Origin: an uncultured Lachnospiraceae bacterium
Lineage (GTDB): Bacteria > Bacillota > Clostridia > Lachnospirales > Lachnospiraceae
Length of the DNA stretch: 33,975 bases
Reading direction: 5' to 3'
NCBI GenBank assembly: GCA_945868305.1
Contig: CAMBKU010000025.1
Location: 1 to 33,975, forward strand
Position numbers and translations under genes: made by a program. Of the stretch, positions 1 to 8,019 are shown one piece after another (the stretch's first letter is position 1; each line of letters begins with the position of its first letter). Under the pieces are notes generated by a model. That model was not told the origin of the DNA and did no database searches. It was given only the letters and a program-made list of their open reading frames with translations.

Positions 1-52
1 CCGGGCGGATTCGGGACTTTCACCTGTTGGAAACGTGCGCCGCTAGGCGCAC
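1..52 (-). mobile_element. 5' end of a group II intron (partial, runs off the left edge)
   Basis: Read on the minus strand from position 52, the sequence begins GTGCGCC, loops, returns with GGCGCAC, and about 15 nt later carries CAGGTGAAAGTCCCGAA. A GTGYG start followed by a short stem and a GGTGAAAGTCC element is what bacterial group II introns show at the 5' end of domain I. The rest of the ribozyme and any maturase gene lie outside the window. The intron begins 8 nt after the stem of the terminator at 60-95, the preferred location of class C introns. Class assignment is an inference because domain V is not visible. Confidence 0.65.
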
Positions 53-53
53 C

Positions 54-95
54 ATTATAAAAAGGAAAGGAAAACCAACGCTTCCCTTTCCTTTT
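54..95 (-). terminator. Rho-independent terminator of the cytidylate-kinase-like gene
   Basis: An 11-bp stem (60-70 pairs with 85-95) with a 14-nt loop is followed on the minus strand by a short T tract. It lies 12 nt beyond the stop codon of the gene ending at 108. The group II intron starts directly behind it. Confidence 0.75.
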
Positions 96-107
96 ATTCC
101 ATTCACT

Positions 108-677
108 TTACTTTGTCATACTGTTTAATATTATCTCAACGCAACGGTCAATGCCAAATACGCTACTGTTTAACACCAGGTCATAATTTGACGCCCGATC
201 CCATTCTTCCCCTGTATAAAAACGATAGAAGGATGCTCTTGCCTTATCGGTCTCCACAATCCTCTTTGCCGCTTTTTCCAACGTGATACTCTCTGTTTTC
301 GCAATCCGCTGTGCCCGGAAATCCTTATCCGCGTGGATAAATACCCTAAGCGCCTCCACTTTTCCACCAGTAATATAATTCCCGCAACGTCCAATCAACA
401 CACACGGCTCTTTTTCTACAATTCTTTTTATCTCCTGAAACGGCTTCTTTTCCATTCCCTGTGTCAACGTATTCATAGCAATCGCATATAAAAGACTGTC
501 AACCGGCTTTTCCTGATAGAAGGATTTCACTTCCTCATAACTACCGGATTCTTTCGCAAGTTCTAAAAGTTTATCCTTATCGTAAAGCGGATACCCCAGT
601 CTCTCTGCTATCCTCTGACCAATCTCATGTCCGCCACTGCCATACTGTCTTCCAATTGTAAGTATTGTTTTTTTCAT
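108..677 (-). CDS. Cytidylate kinase-like family protein
   Basis: This 189-aa cytosolic protein starts with a P-loop region (IGRQYGSGGHEIG, residues 8-20) and continues with YPLYDKDKLLELA, as in the cytidylate-kinase-like family that is widespread in Clostridia. Members resemble Cmk and bind nucleotides, but most have no demonstrated substrate. The family lacks the longer NMP-binding insert of true Cmk. A segment VEKEPCVLIGRCGNYI in the middle is also typical of this family. The ATG at 677 has GGAGA upstream at good spacing. It follows the TraX remnant by 21 nt and ends in a terminator that has been invaded by a group II intron. It is probably not the housekeeping CMP kinase. Confidence 0.85.
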   Translation of the reverse strand: MKKTILTIGRQYGSGGHEIGQRIAERLGYPLYDKDKLLELAKESGSYEEVKSFYQEKPVDSLLYAIAMNTLTQGMEKKPFQEIKRIVEKEPCVLIGRCGNYITGGKVEALRVFIHADKDFRAQRIAKTESITLEKAAKRIVETDKARASFYRFYTGEEWDRASNYDLVLNSSVFGIDRCVEIILNSMTK

Positions 678-698
678 GCTGCCATCTCCATTTTAGTT

Positions 699-1015
699 TT
701 ATATTGCCGATATACTGCCAATGCCCATCACACACGCAATCAGATATAGTATCAATAAATGTACCGGATAAAACGCATAGAAGAAATATTTGATATTCCA
801 GCCACGCTTTCCATTATAAAATGCAATCGGCACAAATGCCAGCGGTCTGATCGCATATTTCTTTACATCATGGGTATGTAAAAATCCCTGAACCAGCAAA
901 AAGCAAAAATCGGGAATGCTACCCTGCCTATCATCTTTAATGTGCTTCCGCTAAGTCCTTTTTTCTCTTTTTCCACAATTCCTTGTCCCTGTGGGTATCC
1001 TATGCTATCTGCCAT
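699..1015 (-). pseudogene. Degraded TraX-family membrane protein
   Basis: A TraX-like beginning starts at ATG 1015 ([12 protein letters not shown], then [10 protein letters not shown]). It stops out of frame, while the neighbouring frame continues with [18 protein letters not shown] and the typical TraX end [17 protein letters not shown]. One extra T in the five-T run near 898-902 would rejoin the two frames. Intact TraX proteins are around 220-260 aa; here the segment between KMI and GRVAF and a long middle segment after KKYAIR are missing, so there appear to be two internal deletions as well as a frameshift. The family is a polytopic membrane protein named after a plasmid pilin acetylase, and its role in Clostridia is unclear. 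The reading frame at 699-899 on its own has only a TTG start. Confidence 0.75.
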
Positions 1016-1061
1016 TTCTTCTTGTTCTATTACTCTCAAACTTTCTTAATTTCGCAATTAC

Positions 1062-3371
1062 CTATCCTTTATTTTTTGCAACTTCCTTCTTTCGGAATTT
1101 CTTTACTTCATATAACTTTTCATCTGCATTGGCCAAAGCTTCTTCTAACGTCAACGTCTGACCCGCTTCAATCTCTACCGCCCCAATGGAAACTGTAATG
1201 TTATATTCTTTATCGCTGGAACCGTTAAAGATTTCAAACGCCCGATACAGCGTTTTCAAAACGCTTTCACCGCCATCTCCCTTTTTATACTGAATCATAC
1301 CGGCAAATTCATCTCCGCCAATGCGTCCGATGATTCCTCTGTCTCTTAATTTCTCATCGAGCAGTCCACCAATCAGTTTCAAAGAGAAATCTCCTTCCTC
1401 ATGCCCGTATCTGTCATTGATGATTTTTAAATTGTTCATATCAGCATAGAACACAAGTAAGGACTCATCTTTTTCTTTCGCTGTCTCAAGCATTTTTTCT
1501 GCTTCCATATAAAAGCCACGCCGGTTCAGAATTCCAGTCAGACCATCCGATTTGGAAAGTGCATCTAAAACAACGTTATTTTCCCTCATTGCTTCAAAGC
1601 TTTCTTCTAACTGCTGCTGTATTTGTTCATTGGTCTTTAACAGATTTATCATACGCATTGCAGAACTCATCTGATTTACCAAGAATTCTCCATTTACAAA
1701 TATTTCTTCCGTCAGGTCACAAAGCAGTACACCATACAACATTTCGTTACAGAACAGTGGAAGCTGTACGAGGGAATATTTCCCATCAAACTGCACATAT
1801 TTATTATCCAGTATCTTTCTAATAGATGTTTTTTGTTCTGTTACCGGAACCGAGGAAACTTTTCCGTCCTTTCTCGCCGCCTTCAGATAAAGATATTTCG
1901 GTGCATGGAATTTTTCCCGGAACAAATGAATGGTTGGCTCCTCAAATGCATACAAAAAAGCATTGTTAATATGAAGCCATTCCAGATTATTCAATATAAG
2001 AGCGTAATTCTGGTCATTCCCGTTTTCAAATTGCAGCATATCCCGCACAAAAAACTTCATGGAGTAATTATCCTTTTGCTGCTCATCTCTTTGTTTCCCA
2101 TTCTCAAAGTCCATCGCCTGAATAATTTTCCGATAGATCAACGAAAATTGTCTTTCTAATACATATCTGTTCTCCGTATCTTTGTATCTGGACTTTAACA
2201 TCCGGTGCAATTTTTCAAAGACAGCCAGCATATTCTCCATATCTGCATAAGAAACTGCTCCCAACTCCAAAAAACGATCCATACATTTCTGGACCTCTTT
2301 ACCGTCCGGAAATACATCCCCAGAGTCCGTTTCTTTTATGATACTCTTTAAAAACAATTCTATAGATTCTTTCAGTTCCTCCATACAACCGGAGAAATCC
2401 TCATGATTAATCCGCCAGAACACATCCTCGAAGGAGCTCTCCATACTGGTCAGATCAGACATACTCTCTGTATTTTCCCTATTTTCTTCTTTCGGTCTGC
2501 AAAGCGAATCTCGCAGAACAAAACGGGTAGGAATCGTCACACTTGAAACCTTTTCCCCTTTTACCATTTCAACAGCCATCTGAAGTGCCTTTTCTCCAAG
2601 CATATCTCCATCTGCGCGGATAGATGCAATAGGCGGATTTGCCTTTGTCGCTGCCACAATATCATCAAAGCCGAAAACGGAAATATCTTTTCCAGGCTGA
2701 ATATTTCTGCGTCTCAATTCCTCATAAAGTCCGATTGCAGTATCGTCATTCACGCAAAATATCGCATCCAAATCAGGATTACGATCCAAAAACTCCGCAA
2801 ATACCTTGGAACCCCGCCTGGTGAGATCTCCTTCGATGTACAATTCATCTCCGGCAGGAAGTCCATGTTCTTTCAAAGCCGAAAAGAATGCTTCTTTCCT
2901 CTCCATGACATCCAGATTCATATTGTTTCCGCCAATCATACCAATCCGCTTTGCCTGGACTTTTGTAATCAGGTAATCCATCGCTTCATGTACACCAGCC
3001 CTGTTATTATATACTACACTGGTATATCCTTCTATCTTAGATGCAATCAATACACAAGGCACTTTATAGCATGAGAGCATTTTTTTCATTTCATCGGTAG
3101 AAGTAAAACATCCGATGCTCCCTGCCATCACCAGTATAGCATCGATATTTTCTTCTTCCGCATATGAAAATATGGTATTGAACTGATATTCATACATTAA
3201 CTCACGGTTACCGGACAAATCACGATCCAGATACTTTCCCGGCATCACCGCAATATTCACGTCTAACTGCTTTGCCGCTCGCAGTACTCCTCCGCAAACT
3301 ATTCTTGTAAAATCATCCAGAATTCCCCCCACCAGTACACCAATTGTTATCCTCTTTTGTTTTCGCCTCAC
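1062..3371 (-). CDS. Diguanylate cyclase with N-terminal LacI-type sugar-binding sensor
   Basis: The 769-aa protein has three parts. Residues about 5-290 form a LacI/periplasmic-binding-protein-like ligand domain (ITIGVLVGGILDDF; the typical FGFDDIVAATKANPPIAS near the end). Residues about 300-600 form a linker region resembling its paralogue at 9930. Residues about 610-769 are a GGDEF domain (DGLTGILNRRGF, then RIGGDEFAGM near 685). GGDEF proteins condense two GTP into c-di-GMP. No helix-turn-helix, signal peptide or membrane segment is visible, so it should be a cytosolic ligand-responsive cyclase. The position usually holding the RxxD inhibitory site reads RDRG, so product feedback may be weak. 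I chose GTG 3371 because AAAGGAG lies 7 nt upstream; a longer frame to 3410 has no such site. A strong promoter lies at 3418-3446. Confidence 0.88.
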   Translation of the reverse strand: MRRKQKRITIGVLVGGILDDFTRIVCGGVLRAAKQLDVNIAVMPGKYLDRDLSGNRELMYEYQFNTIFSYAEEENIDAILVMAGSIGCFTSTDEMKKMLSCYKVPCVLIASKIEGYTSVVYNNRAGVHEAMDYLITKVQAKRIGMIGGNNMNLDVMERKEAFFSALKEHGLPAGDELYIEGDLTRRGSKVFAEFLDRNPDLDAIFCVNDDTAIGLYEELRRRNIQPGKDISVFGFDDIVAATKANPPIASIRADGDMLGEKALQMAVEMVKGEKVSSVTIPTRFVLRDSLCRPKEENRENTESMSDLTSMESSFEDVFWRINHEDFSGCMEELKESIELFLKSIIKETDSGDVFPDGKEVQKCMDRFLELGAVSYADMENMLAVFEKLHRMLKSRYKDTENRYVLERQFSLIYRKIIQAMDFENGKQRDEQQKDNYSMKFFVRDMLQFENGNDQNYALILNNLEWLHINNAFLYAFEEPTIHLFREKFHAPKYLYLKAARKDGKVSSVPVTEQKTSIRKILDNKYVQFDGKYSLVQLPLFCNEMLYGVLLCDLTEEIFVNGEFLVNQMSSAMRMINLLKTNEQIQQQLEESFEAMRENNVVLDALSKSDGLTGILNRRGFYMEAEKMLETAKEKDESLLVFYADMNNLKIINDRYGHEEGDFSLKLIGGLLDEKLRDRGIIGRIGGDEFAGMIQYKKGDGGESVLKTLYRAFEIFNGSSDKEYNITVSIGAVEIEAGQTLTLEEALANADEKLYEVKKFRKKEVAKNKG

Positions 3372-3417
3372 AATATAACTCCTTTTCCTGCGCCAAAATC
3401 CACCATCCAATATACTA

Positions 3418-3446
3418 ATTATGCAAAAGAAACGTTAGATTGTCAA
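3418..3446 (-). promoter_or_regulatory. Promoter of the LacI-sensor/GGDEF gene
   Basis: On the minus strand TTGACA (3441-3446) and CATAAT (3418-3423) are separated by 17 bp, about 50 nt ahead of the GTG start at 3371. This is a near-consensus vegetative sigma factor promoter. Confidence 0.7.
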
Positions 3447-3485
3447 TGTTTTCACAGGAAGAAATACATGTATGCAATCGCTGCA

Positions 3486-3872
3486 TTACCGCATGAAAAG
3501 TCCTGTCATTCCCCCATATCCGAACTGCTCTAAGACGTTACAGATTCCGTCACGGATTTCCTCTCTGGAATAGTCTGCACGATCCAGAAAATCTCCGTCA
3601 TACTGATTGATGTGATTGTAAAACAAAAGAGCCAGTTTTAATGTCACGGTATCATCTCGATTCAAAACATCACAAAGTTTATTTTCCGCCTGATTAATCT
3701 TTCCGGAATCTGCCAGATTTGTAAGCTCTAAAAGCCTCCCTCTGTCATCTTCCGTCAATGTATCCAAAAGTCTGACTTCCTCCTCACCATCTTCATCCAA
3801 GCCAAACAAAAGTTTCATAACAGTACGAACCATTTCGTGAATCAAACGCATAATATAATCTTGCTCAAACAT
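3486..3872 (-). CDS. DUF6483 family protein
   Basis: This small acidic protein of 128 aa begins FEQDYIMRLIHEMVRTVMKLLFG, the hallmark start of the DUF6483 family found in Clostridia. The rest is predicted to be helical (TPR-like pattern DSGKINQAENKLCDVL) and ends GYGGMTGLFMR. No catalytic motif, signal peptide or membrane segment is visible. The ATG at 3872 is preceded by AAGGGG. The gene stands alone between the GGDEF gene and the CAP protein. Its biological role is not known and the neighbours do not suggest one. Confidence 0.75.
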   Translation of the reverse strand: MFEQDYIMRLIHEMVRTVMKLLFGLDEDGEEEVRLLDTLTEDDRGRLLELTNLADSGKINQAENKLCDVLNRDDTVTLKLALLFYNHINQYDGDFLDRADYSREEIRDGICNVLEQFGYGGMTGLFMR

Positions 3873-4042
3873 AATTCCCCTTCTTTCAAACTAGAATATT
3901 ATCTTTCCAAAAAACATGTCCATTTCCTCTGGCACATTTTTGGGATGAATTAAGTCTAACACACACAAGACAAATTTACAAATTGTTTACCCAAAACTGG
4001 CAGAACCGGAATGCTCCAATCATGCCAATTTTCTTTCGATTA

Positions 4043-4081
4043 TAAAAGAGGCCCGGAAAACATACTTTTCCAGACCTCTCT
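4043..4081 (-). terminator. Terminator downstream of the CAP-domain gene
   Basis: A long stem (AGAGGCCCGGAAAA paired with TTTTCCAGACCTCT, one mismatch) has a 5-nt loop and is followed on the minus strand by CTTTTATAA. It lies about 70 nt beyond the stop codon at 4150. Confidence 0.75.
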
Positions 4082-4149
4082 TATACTTATCTTTACTATA
4101 TACTATATGAAATTTAAAGGGCCATGTCGAAAAACCCTTTCTTCCTATT

Positions 4150-4899
4150 TTAATAGGTAAAAAGCTGTGTCCAGTAATTTCTCCCCTGGGCATTTCGATA
4201 ATATCCCACACCTAATTTGGTGAATTTGGCGTTCAGAATATTGGCTCTATGACCTTCACTATTCATCCATGCACGCATAACATCTTCCGGCGTTTTCTGT
4301 CCCCAGGCAATGTTTTCACCTGCTCCTCGGTAAGTCACTCCTTGTTCCTTTAACGCCGTACTAAAACTGGTTCCGTTCGGTCTCGTATGGGAGAAAGACT
4401 GCTCCGTCTCCTTTGCGCGAACCAATGCCGCCGCTTCAATTTTCTTATCCAATGTCACTTCAGCAAGTCCCGCTTTCGCACGTTCCTCATTTACCAGCTT
4501 CACCACCTGCTCTGCAAAGGACAGCTCTGTAGCGCCCTGCCCCGGAGTATCCTCCGGTCTGAGCTCCGGGGATGTGGTTCCGTTACTGTTTTCCGGCTTC
4601 TCTGTTCCGCCCTCCGGCTCTGTTTCTGCACCGTTGCCCGGATTCTCGATTTCAGGTTTTGTTTCTGGTGTTTCAATCTCGGTTTCAGGCACATTTTCCG
4701 GCTTCTGCTGTGGCTTTGTAATTCCCTGAATAATTACGTTTGGTTTACAATTCCCTATGGTTCCTCCAATTACAGCATAGCCATTTTTTATAAGACTTTC
4801 TGCCACAGAATTTCTTGTTCCTGCCTGAACAGCAAGCGGAGAGGCGGTTGTTGCCACAACTGCTGCTGCGGTTAATGCTACTATAGATGCTTTTCTCAT
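4150..4899 (-). CDS. Secreted CAP (SCP/PR-1-like) domain protein
   Basis: The 249-aa product begins with a Sec signal peptide (RKASIVALTAAAVV core, probable cleavage after AVQA near residue 26). A Pro/Glu/Thr-rich linker covers about 60-125. The CAP domain fills residues about 130-249, with FSHTRPNGTSF, GENIAWG and WMNSEGHRANIL in the usual order; the two His and the Glu of the CAP cavity are present. It ends TQLFTY as YkwD-type proteins do. Bacterial CAP proteins are extracellular and their activity is mostly unknown; some bind or act at the cell wall. No sortase motif is seen, so it is likely released. ATG 4899 follows AAGGAGG at 6 nt. It is a single-gene unit with its own terminator. Confidence 0.9.
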   Translation of the reverse strand: MRKASIVALTAAAVVATTASPLAVQAGTRNSVAESLIKNGYAVIGGTIGNCKPNVIIQGITKPQQKPENVPETEIETPETKPEIENPGNGAETEPEGGTEKPENSNGTTSPELRPEDTPGQGATELSFAEQVVKLVNEERAKAGLAEVTLDKKIEAAALVRAKETEQSFSHTRPNGTSFSTALKEQGVTYRGAGENIAWGQKTPEDVMRAWMNSEGHRANILNAKFTKLGVGYYRNAQGRNYWTQLFTY

Positions 4900-5054
4900 G
4901 TTGTCCTCCTTATGTATGAAATCAATTCCCTGTTTTGTTTCAAAATGATTTCAAATTTGTTACATTTTTGTTACAAGCAAAATGGTAACATGAATCGCCA
5001 GGAATAAATAGCTGTAATATCTGGAAGGAATGGTTCGACAAACCATTTTACCGT

Positions 5055-5708
5055 CTATTTCATATAAAGTCCTGCCAGTTTTCCATCCACATCAAACGTA
5101 ATTGTATAGGTAACACTCACATTTTCATAAGACACATTCATCTGTACCAGTGCAAATTCTTTTCCCATCTGTTTGACATCTGCCATATAACTATTCCCAT
5201 AGGAAACAAATTCGCCCCAGTCAGAGTTAATCTGGTCTTTGGCTGCCTGCCAGCTCTCCACATCATCCTGCAGGGATGCTTGCATCGTTGCATTGGAATA
5301 TGCTATAAGCCCTTCGTAATCTTCTTTGTCCAGCATAGAAATCACTTTTTTTGCCTGTTCCTCTATTTTTGCTTCATTAAATCGTCCGCTTGACTCTATC
5401 GTGTCGGATTTTGGCAGACACCAATACACCAATGCTGCCAACACAATGATTATGACCGCCACAATACCAACCACCGTACCGTTTTTTTTCTTTTTTGCAG
5501 CCTTTCGTTCCTCCTCCGGGAAATTTTCATTGAACTCCTGTGCAAGACTCTCCGGCGTTCCCATCCGGGATATGATATTTTCCATACCTTCTCCGTTTTC
5601 CAGTTCACTTGCAATATCTGAATCCAGTTGCTTTTTTATTTCCTCACGTTTGCTGCCGGAACATTTTAATTTTTTTACCACTCGTTTTACATATTCTTCT
5701 TTGGTCAT
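5055..5708 (-). CDS. HAAS-domain membrane protein with DUF3887-like C-terminus
   Basis: The N-terminal 75 residues resemble the HAAS helical domain (MTKEEYVKRVVKKLK, then MGTPESLAQEFNENF) that accompanies PadR regulators. A Lys-rich stretch and one membrane helix (TVVGIVAVIIIVLAALVYW, about 78-98) follow. The remaining ~115 residues form a DUF3887-like extracytoplasmic domain. The gene begins right at the end of padR: either ATG 5714, overlapping its stop as ATGA, or ATG 5708, which has GGAGG at a better distance and is the start chosen here. In known pairs the HAAS protein is a membrane output or partner of the PadR switch. The signal it senses cannot be inferred. Confidence 0.8.
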   Translation of the reverse strand: MTKEEYVKRVVKKLKCSGSKREEIKKQLDSDIASELENGEGMENIISRMGTPESLAQEFNENFPEEERKAAKKKKNGTVVGIVAVIIIVLAALVYWCLPKSDTIESSGRFNEAKIEEQAKKVISMLDKEDYEGLIAYSNATMQASLQDDVESWQAAKDQINSDWGEFVSYGNSYMADVKQMGKEFALVQMNVSYENVSVTYTITFDVDGKLAGLYMK

Positions 5709-5710
5709 AT

Positions 5711-6046
5711 TCATCCCTCCATAATCTTTTCTATATTAACGGAAAAACGTTTCCACAAATCCATTAACTGCATCAGTGCTTCTGTTCCGTCATCCGTAAT
5801 ATAATAATATTTTCTGGAAACCTCTCTGCCTTTTGGTTCACTCCATCGGCTTTCTACCAATCCCTCATCTTCCAAACGATACAATATCGGATATAGTGTC
5901 CCTTCTTTCAAAGTAAACATACCGCTGCTTCCTTCTCTTAACTCTGTGATAAGCTGATAGCCGTATTTTTCTTCCCCGGAAAGCAGCCTTAAAACCAACA
6001 TTTCAAGAACACCTTTTTTCATCTGCTGTTCATATTTTGGATTCAA
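5711..6046 (-). CDS. PadR family transcriptional regulator
   Basis: This 111-aa winged-helix repressor shows the standard PadR order: MKKGVLEMLVLRLLSGEEKYGYQL (helix 1 and turn), GMFTLKEGTLYPILYRLEDEGLV (recognition helix), then the wing SEPKGREVSRKYYYIT. The start at 6046 is TTG with AGGAGAGG a few bases ahead. It is the first gene of a two-gene operon with the HAAS protein, and its own promoter carries an inverted repeat directly behind the -10 box, which fits autorepression. The divergent ABC operon at 6210 shares the intergenic region, so it could also be a target, but nothing at its start proves this. Confidence 0.9.
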   Translation of the reverse strand: MNPKYEQQMKKGVLEMLVLRLLSGEEKYGYQLITELREGSSGMFTLKEGTLYPILYRLEDEGLVESRWSEPKGREVSRKYYYITDDGTEALMQLMDLWKRFSVNIEKIMEG

Positions 6047-6062
6047 CTTATCCTCTCCTTTA

Positions 6063-6081
6063 TATTTAGTATTGCTAAATA
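6063..6081. promoter_or_regulatory. Candidate PadR operator
   Basis: A 7-bp perfect inverted repeat (TATTTAG, 5-bp gap, CTAAATA) lies immediately downstream of the padR -10 box and upstream of its ribosome binding site. A bound repressor there would block initiation. Assignment to PadR is inferred from position. Confidence 0.5.
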
Positions 6082-6082
6082 C

Positions 6083-6111
6083 ATTCTATTGCAACTATTT
6101 ATTCTTGTCAA
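6083..6111 (-). promoter_or_regulatory. padR promoter
   Basis: TTGACA (6106-6111) and TAGAAT (6083-6088) on the minus strand have a 17-bp spacer, about 40 nt ahead of the TTG start codon at 6046. Confidence 0.7.
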
Positions 6112-6209
6112 TATAGGAAACGGTTACATTTAGAAATAAAATTTTATGCATCAACTCCCTTAAGATATGTTAATATAGAATACAGAAATCAAAAGAAAAG
6201 AGGTATGTT

Positions 6210-7268
6210 ATGAAAAAATTTTTATCAATGCAGCTTGTTCTTGTGCTGATTCTCTCCCTGTTTACAGGGTGTGGCAACAGCACTTCCGAGACCACCGCTG
6301 CCACTGAAGATGTAGGAACGGATGAATCCACTACAGAATCCGCAGATATCACCACCGCCAGTGCAGACACAGTATCTGTTATGGCATTAAAAGGGCCTAC
6401 CGCCATGGGCATGGTAAAGCTTATGAATGATGCCGACAGCGACGTTCTTACTTCCTATGATTACAACTTTTCCATCGCAGCTTCCGTAGACGAAGTTACT
6501 CCGGCTCTGGTTCAAGGAAACACAGACATCGCAGCGGTTCCTGCCAACGTAGCTTCTGTTTTGTATAACAACACAAAAGGAAATGTAGAAGTTCTGGCAA
6601 TCAACACACTGGGCATTTTATATATTGTAGAAAACGGTGATTCTGTACAGTCCGTCTCTGATTTAAAGGGCAAAACCATTTATGCCAGCGGAAAGGGTGC
6701 CACCCCCGAATACGCATTGAACTATATCTTGCAGCAAAACGGCATTAACCCGGAAACTGATGTAACCATTGAATGGAAAAGCGAGCATACCGAGTGTCTT
6801 GCAGCTTTGATCGAAGCAGAAGGCGGCATTGCTCTGCTTCCGCAGCCATTTGTGGCGACTGCACAGACGAAAATGCCAAGTTTAAGAGTTGCCTTAGATC
6901 TTACCCACGAGTGGGACAGTCTTCAGGCAGATGATACGACTGCTTCTGCCTTAATTACCGGAGTTGTTGTCGCAAGAAAGGATTTTATTGAACAAAACCC
7001 CGATGCTGTCATCGATTTTCTTACTCAGTATAAGGCATCTGTAGACTATGTAAACAGCAATGTATCTGATGCTGCCACCCTCGTCGGAAATTACGGAATT
7101 GTGGATGCTGCTGTAGCAGAGAAGGCTATTCCTGCCTGCAACATCACTTACATTGACGGCGCGAAAATGAAAACAAAACTTTCTGGTTACTTAAACACCT
7201 TATTGGAACAAAATCCAGAATCCATAGGAGGAGCACTTCCAGACGATGACTTCTATTTCCAGCAATAA
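6210..7268 (+). CDS. ABC transporter substrate-binding lipoprotein (NitT/TauT type)
   Basis: The 352-aa protein has a lipoprotein signal peptide (lipobox FTGC, Cys21), a Thr/Ser/Glu-rich tether to about residue 50, and a type II binding fold of the nitrate/sulfonate/taurine/thiamine-precursor group (NTDIAAVPANVASVLY; VQSVSDLKGKTIYASGKGATPEYAL). It should sit on the outer face of the membrane and deliver ligand to the permease encoded next. The 3' end overlaps the permease gene by 23 nt. The start has AGAGG 7 nt upstream. The ligand is unknown: no TPP or other riboswitch pattern is visible upstream and no biosynthetic gene is linked. Confidence 0.88.
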   Translation: MKKFLSMQLVLVLILSLFTGCGNSTSETTAATEDVGTDESTTESADITTASADTVSVMALKGPTAMGMVKLMNDADSDVLTSYDYNFSIAASVDEVTPALVQGNTDIAAVPANVASVLYNNTKGNVEVLAINTLGILYIVENGDSVQSVSDLKGKTIYASGKGATPEYALNYILQQNGINPETDVTIEWKSEHTECLAALIEAEGGIALLPQPFVATAQTKMPSLRVALDLTHEWDSLQADDTTASALITGVVVARKDFIEQNPDAVIDFLTQYKASVDYVNSNVSDAATLVGNYGIVDAAVAEKAIPACNITYIDGAKMKTKLSGYLNTLLEQNPESIGGALPDDDFYFQQ

Positions 7269-8016
7269 TTTGCCAACACCAAAACTAAAACTATGGTCTA
7301 TCCTGCTGTGGCTTGCGGTCTGGGAGGCCGCAAGCCTGGCACTTAATGAACCAATCCTTTGTGTTTCCCCGGTCGCAGTCCTAACGCGGCTTTTTTCCCT
7401 TGCCCGCACACTTCCATTCTGGCAGTCCATTCTTTTTTCCCTGTCCAGAATTGCCTGCGGTTTCTTTTGCGGCATTTTTGCAGGAACTTTCCTTGCCGTG
7501 CTCGCTGCACGCTTCAAACGGATTTCCGAACTTTTTGCCCCTTTGGTTTTATTGGCAAAAACGATTCCTGTGGCGTCCTTTATCATCCTTGCTTTAATCT
7601 GGATTCCGTCACGAAATCTATCCGTTTTTATTTCCTTTCTCATGGTCATGCCTGTCACTTACACCAATGTCCTTGAAGGCATTCGCTCCACTGACAAAGA
7701 ACTTTTAGAAATGGCTCAGGTATTCTCCATTTCGCCATTCTCGACCATCCGCTATATTTATGTCTCCCAGGTACTCCCTTTTTTTCAAAGTGCATGCAGC
7801 ATCAGCCTGGGGCTTTGCTGGAAGTCCGGCATTGCCGCAGAAGTCATCGGCATTCCGCGAGGTTCCATCGGAGAAAATCTCTATAATGCAAAAATCTACA
7901 TTAACACTGCTGATCTCTTTGCCTGGACTTTTGTTATCATCGTCCTCAGTGTATGCTTCGAGAAACTGGTACTGCTGCTCTTAATCAAAATGGTAAAACG
8001 TCTGGAAAGGATTTAG
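7246..8016 (+). CDS. ABC transporter permease (SsuC/TauC type)
   Basis: A 256-aa integral membrane protein with about six helices carries the binding-protein-dependent permease signature around residues 130-180 (VTYTNVLEGIRSTDKELLEMA, the EAA coupling loop, then GLCWKSGIAAEVIGIP). It belongs to the family of SsuC, TauC and the thiamine-precursor permease ThiX. It forms the channel together with the ATPase that begins 4 nt after its stop. Its start lies inside the end of the binding-protein gene, with AGGAGG at 7226-7231, which points to translational coupling. Confidence 0.88.
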   Translation: MTSISSNNLPTPKLKLWSILLWLAVWEAASLALNEPILCVSPVAVLTRLFSLARTLPFWQSILFSLSRIACGFFCGIFAGTFLAVLAARFKRISELFAPLVLLAKTIPVASFIILALIWIPSRNLSVFISFLMVMPVTYTNVLEGIRSTDKELLEMAQVFSISPFSTIRYIYVSQVLPFFQSACSISLGLCWKSGIAAEVIGIPRGSIGENLYNAKIYINTADLFAWTFVIIVLSVCFEKLVLLLLIKMVKRLERI

Positions 8017-8019
8017 AAA

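Noticed and set aside
4020..4211. 63-codon minus-strand frame beyond the CAP gene
   Set aside because: It overlaps the end of the CAP gene in another frame and runs through its terminator.
5031..5050. Hairpin AATGGTT/AACCATT behind the HAAS gene
   Set aside because: Only 7 bp of stem and no T tract on the minus strand, so it is not convincing as a terminator.
6112..6209. Possible TPP riboswitch ahead of the first ABC operon
   Set aside because: The typical CTGAGA and conserved core sequences are absent, so a thiamine-precursor role has no support.
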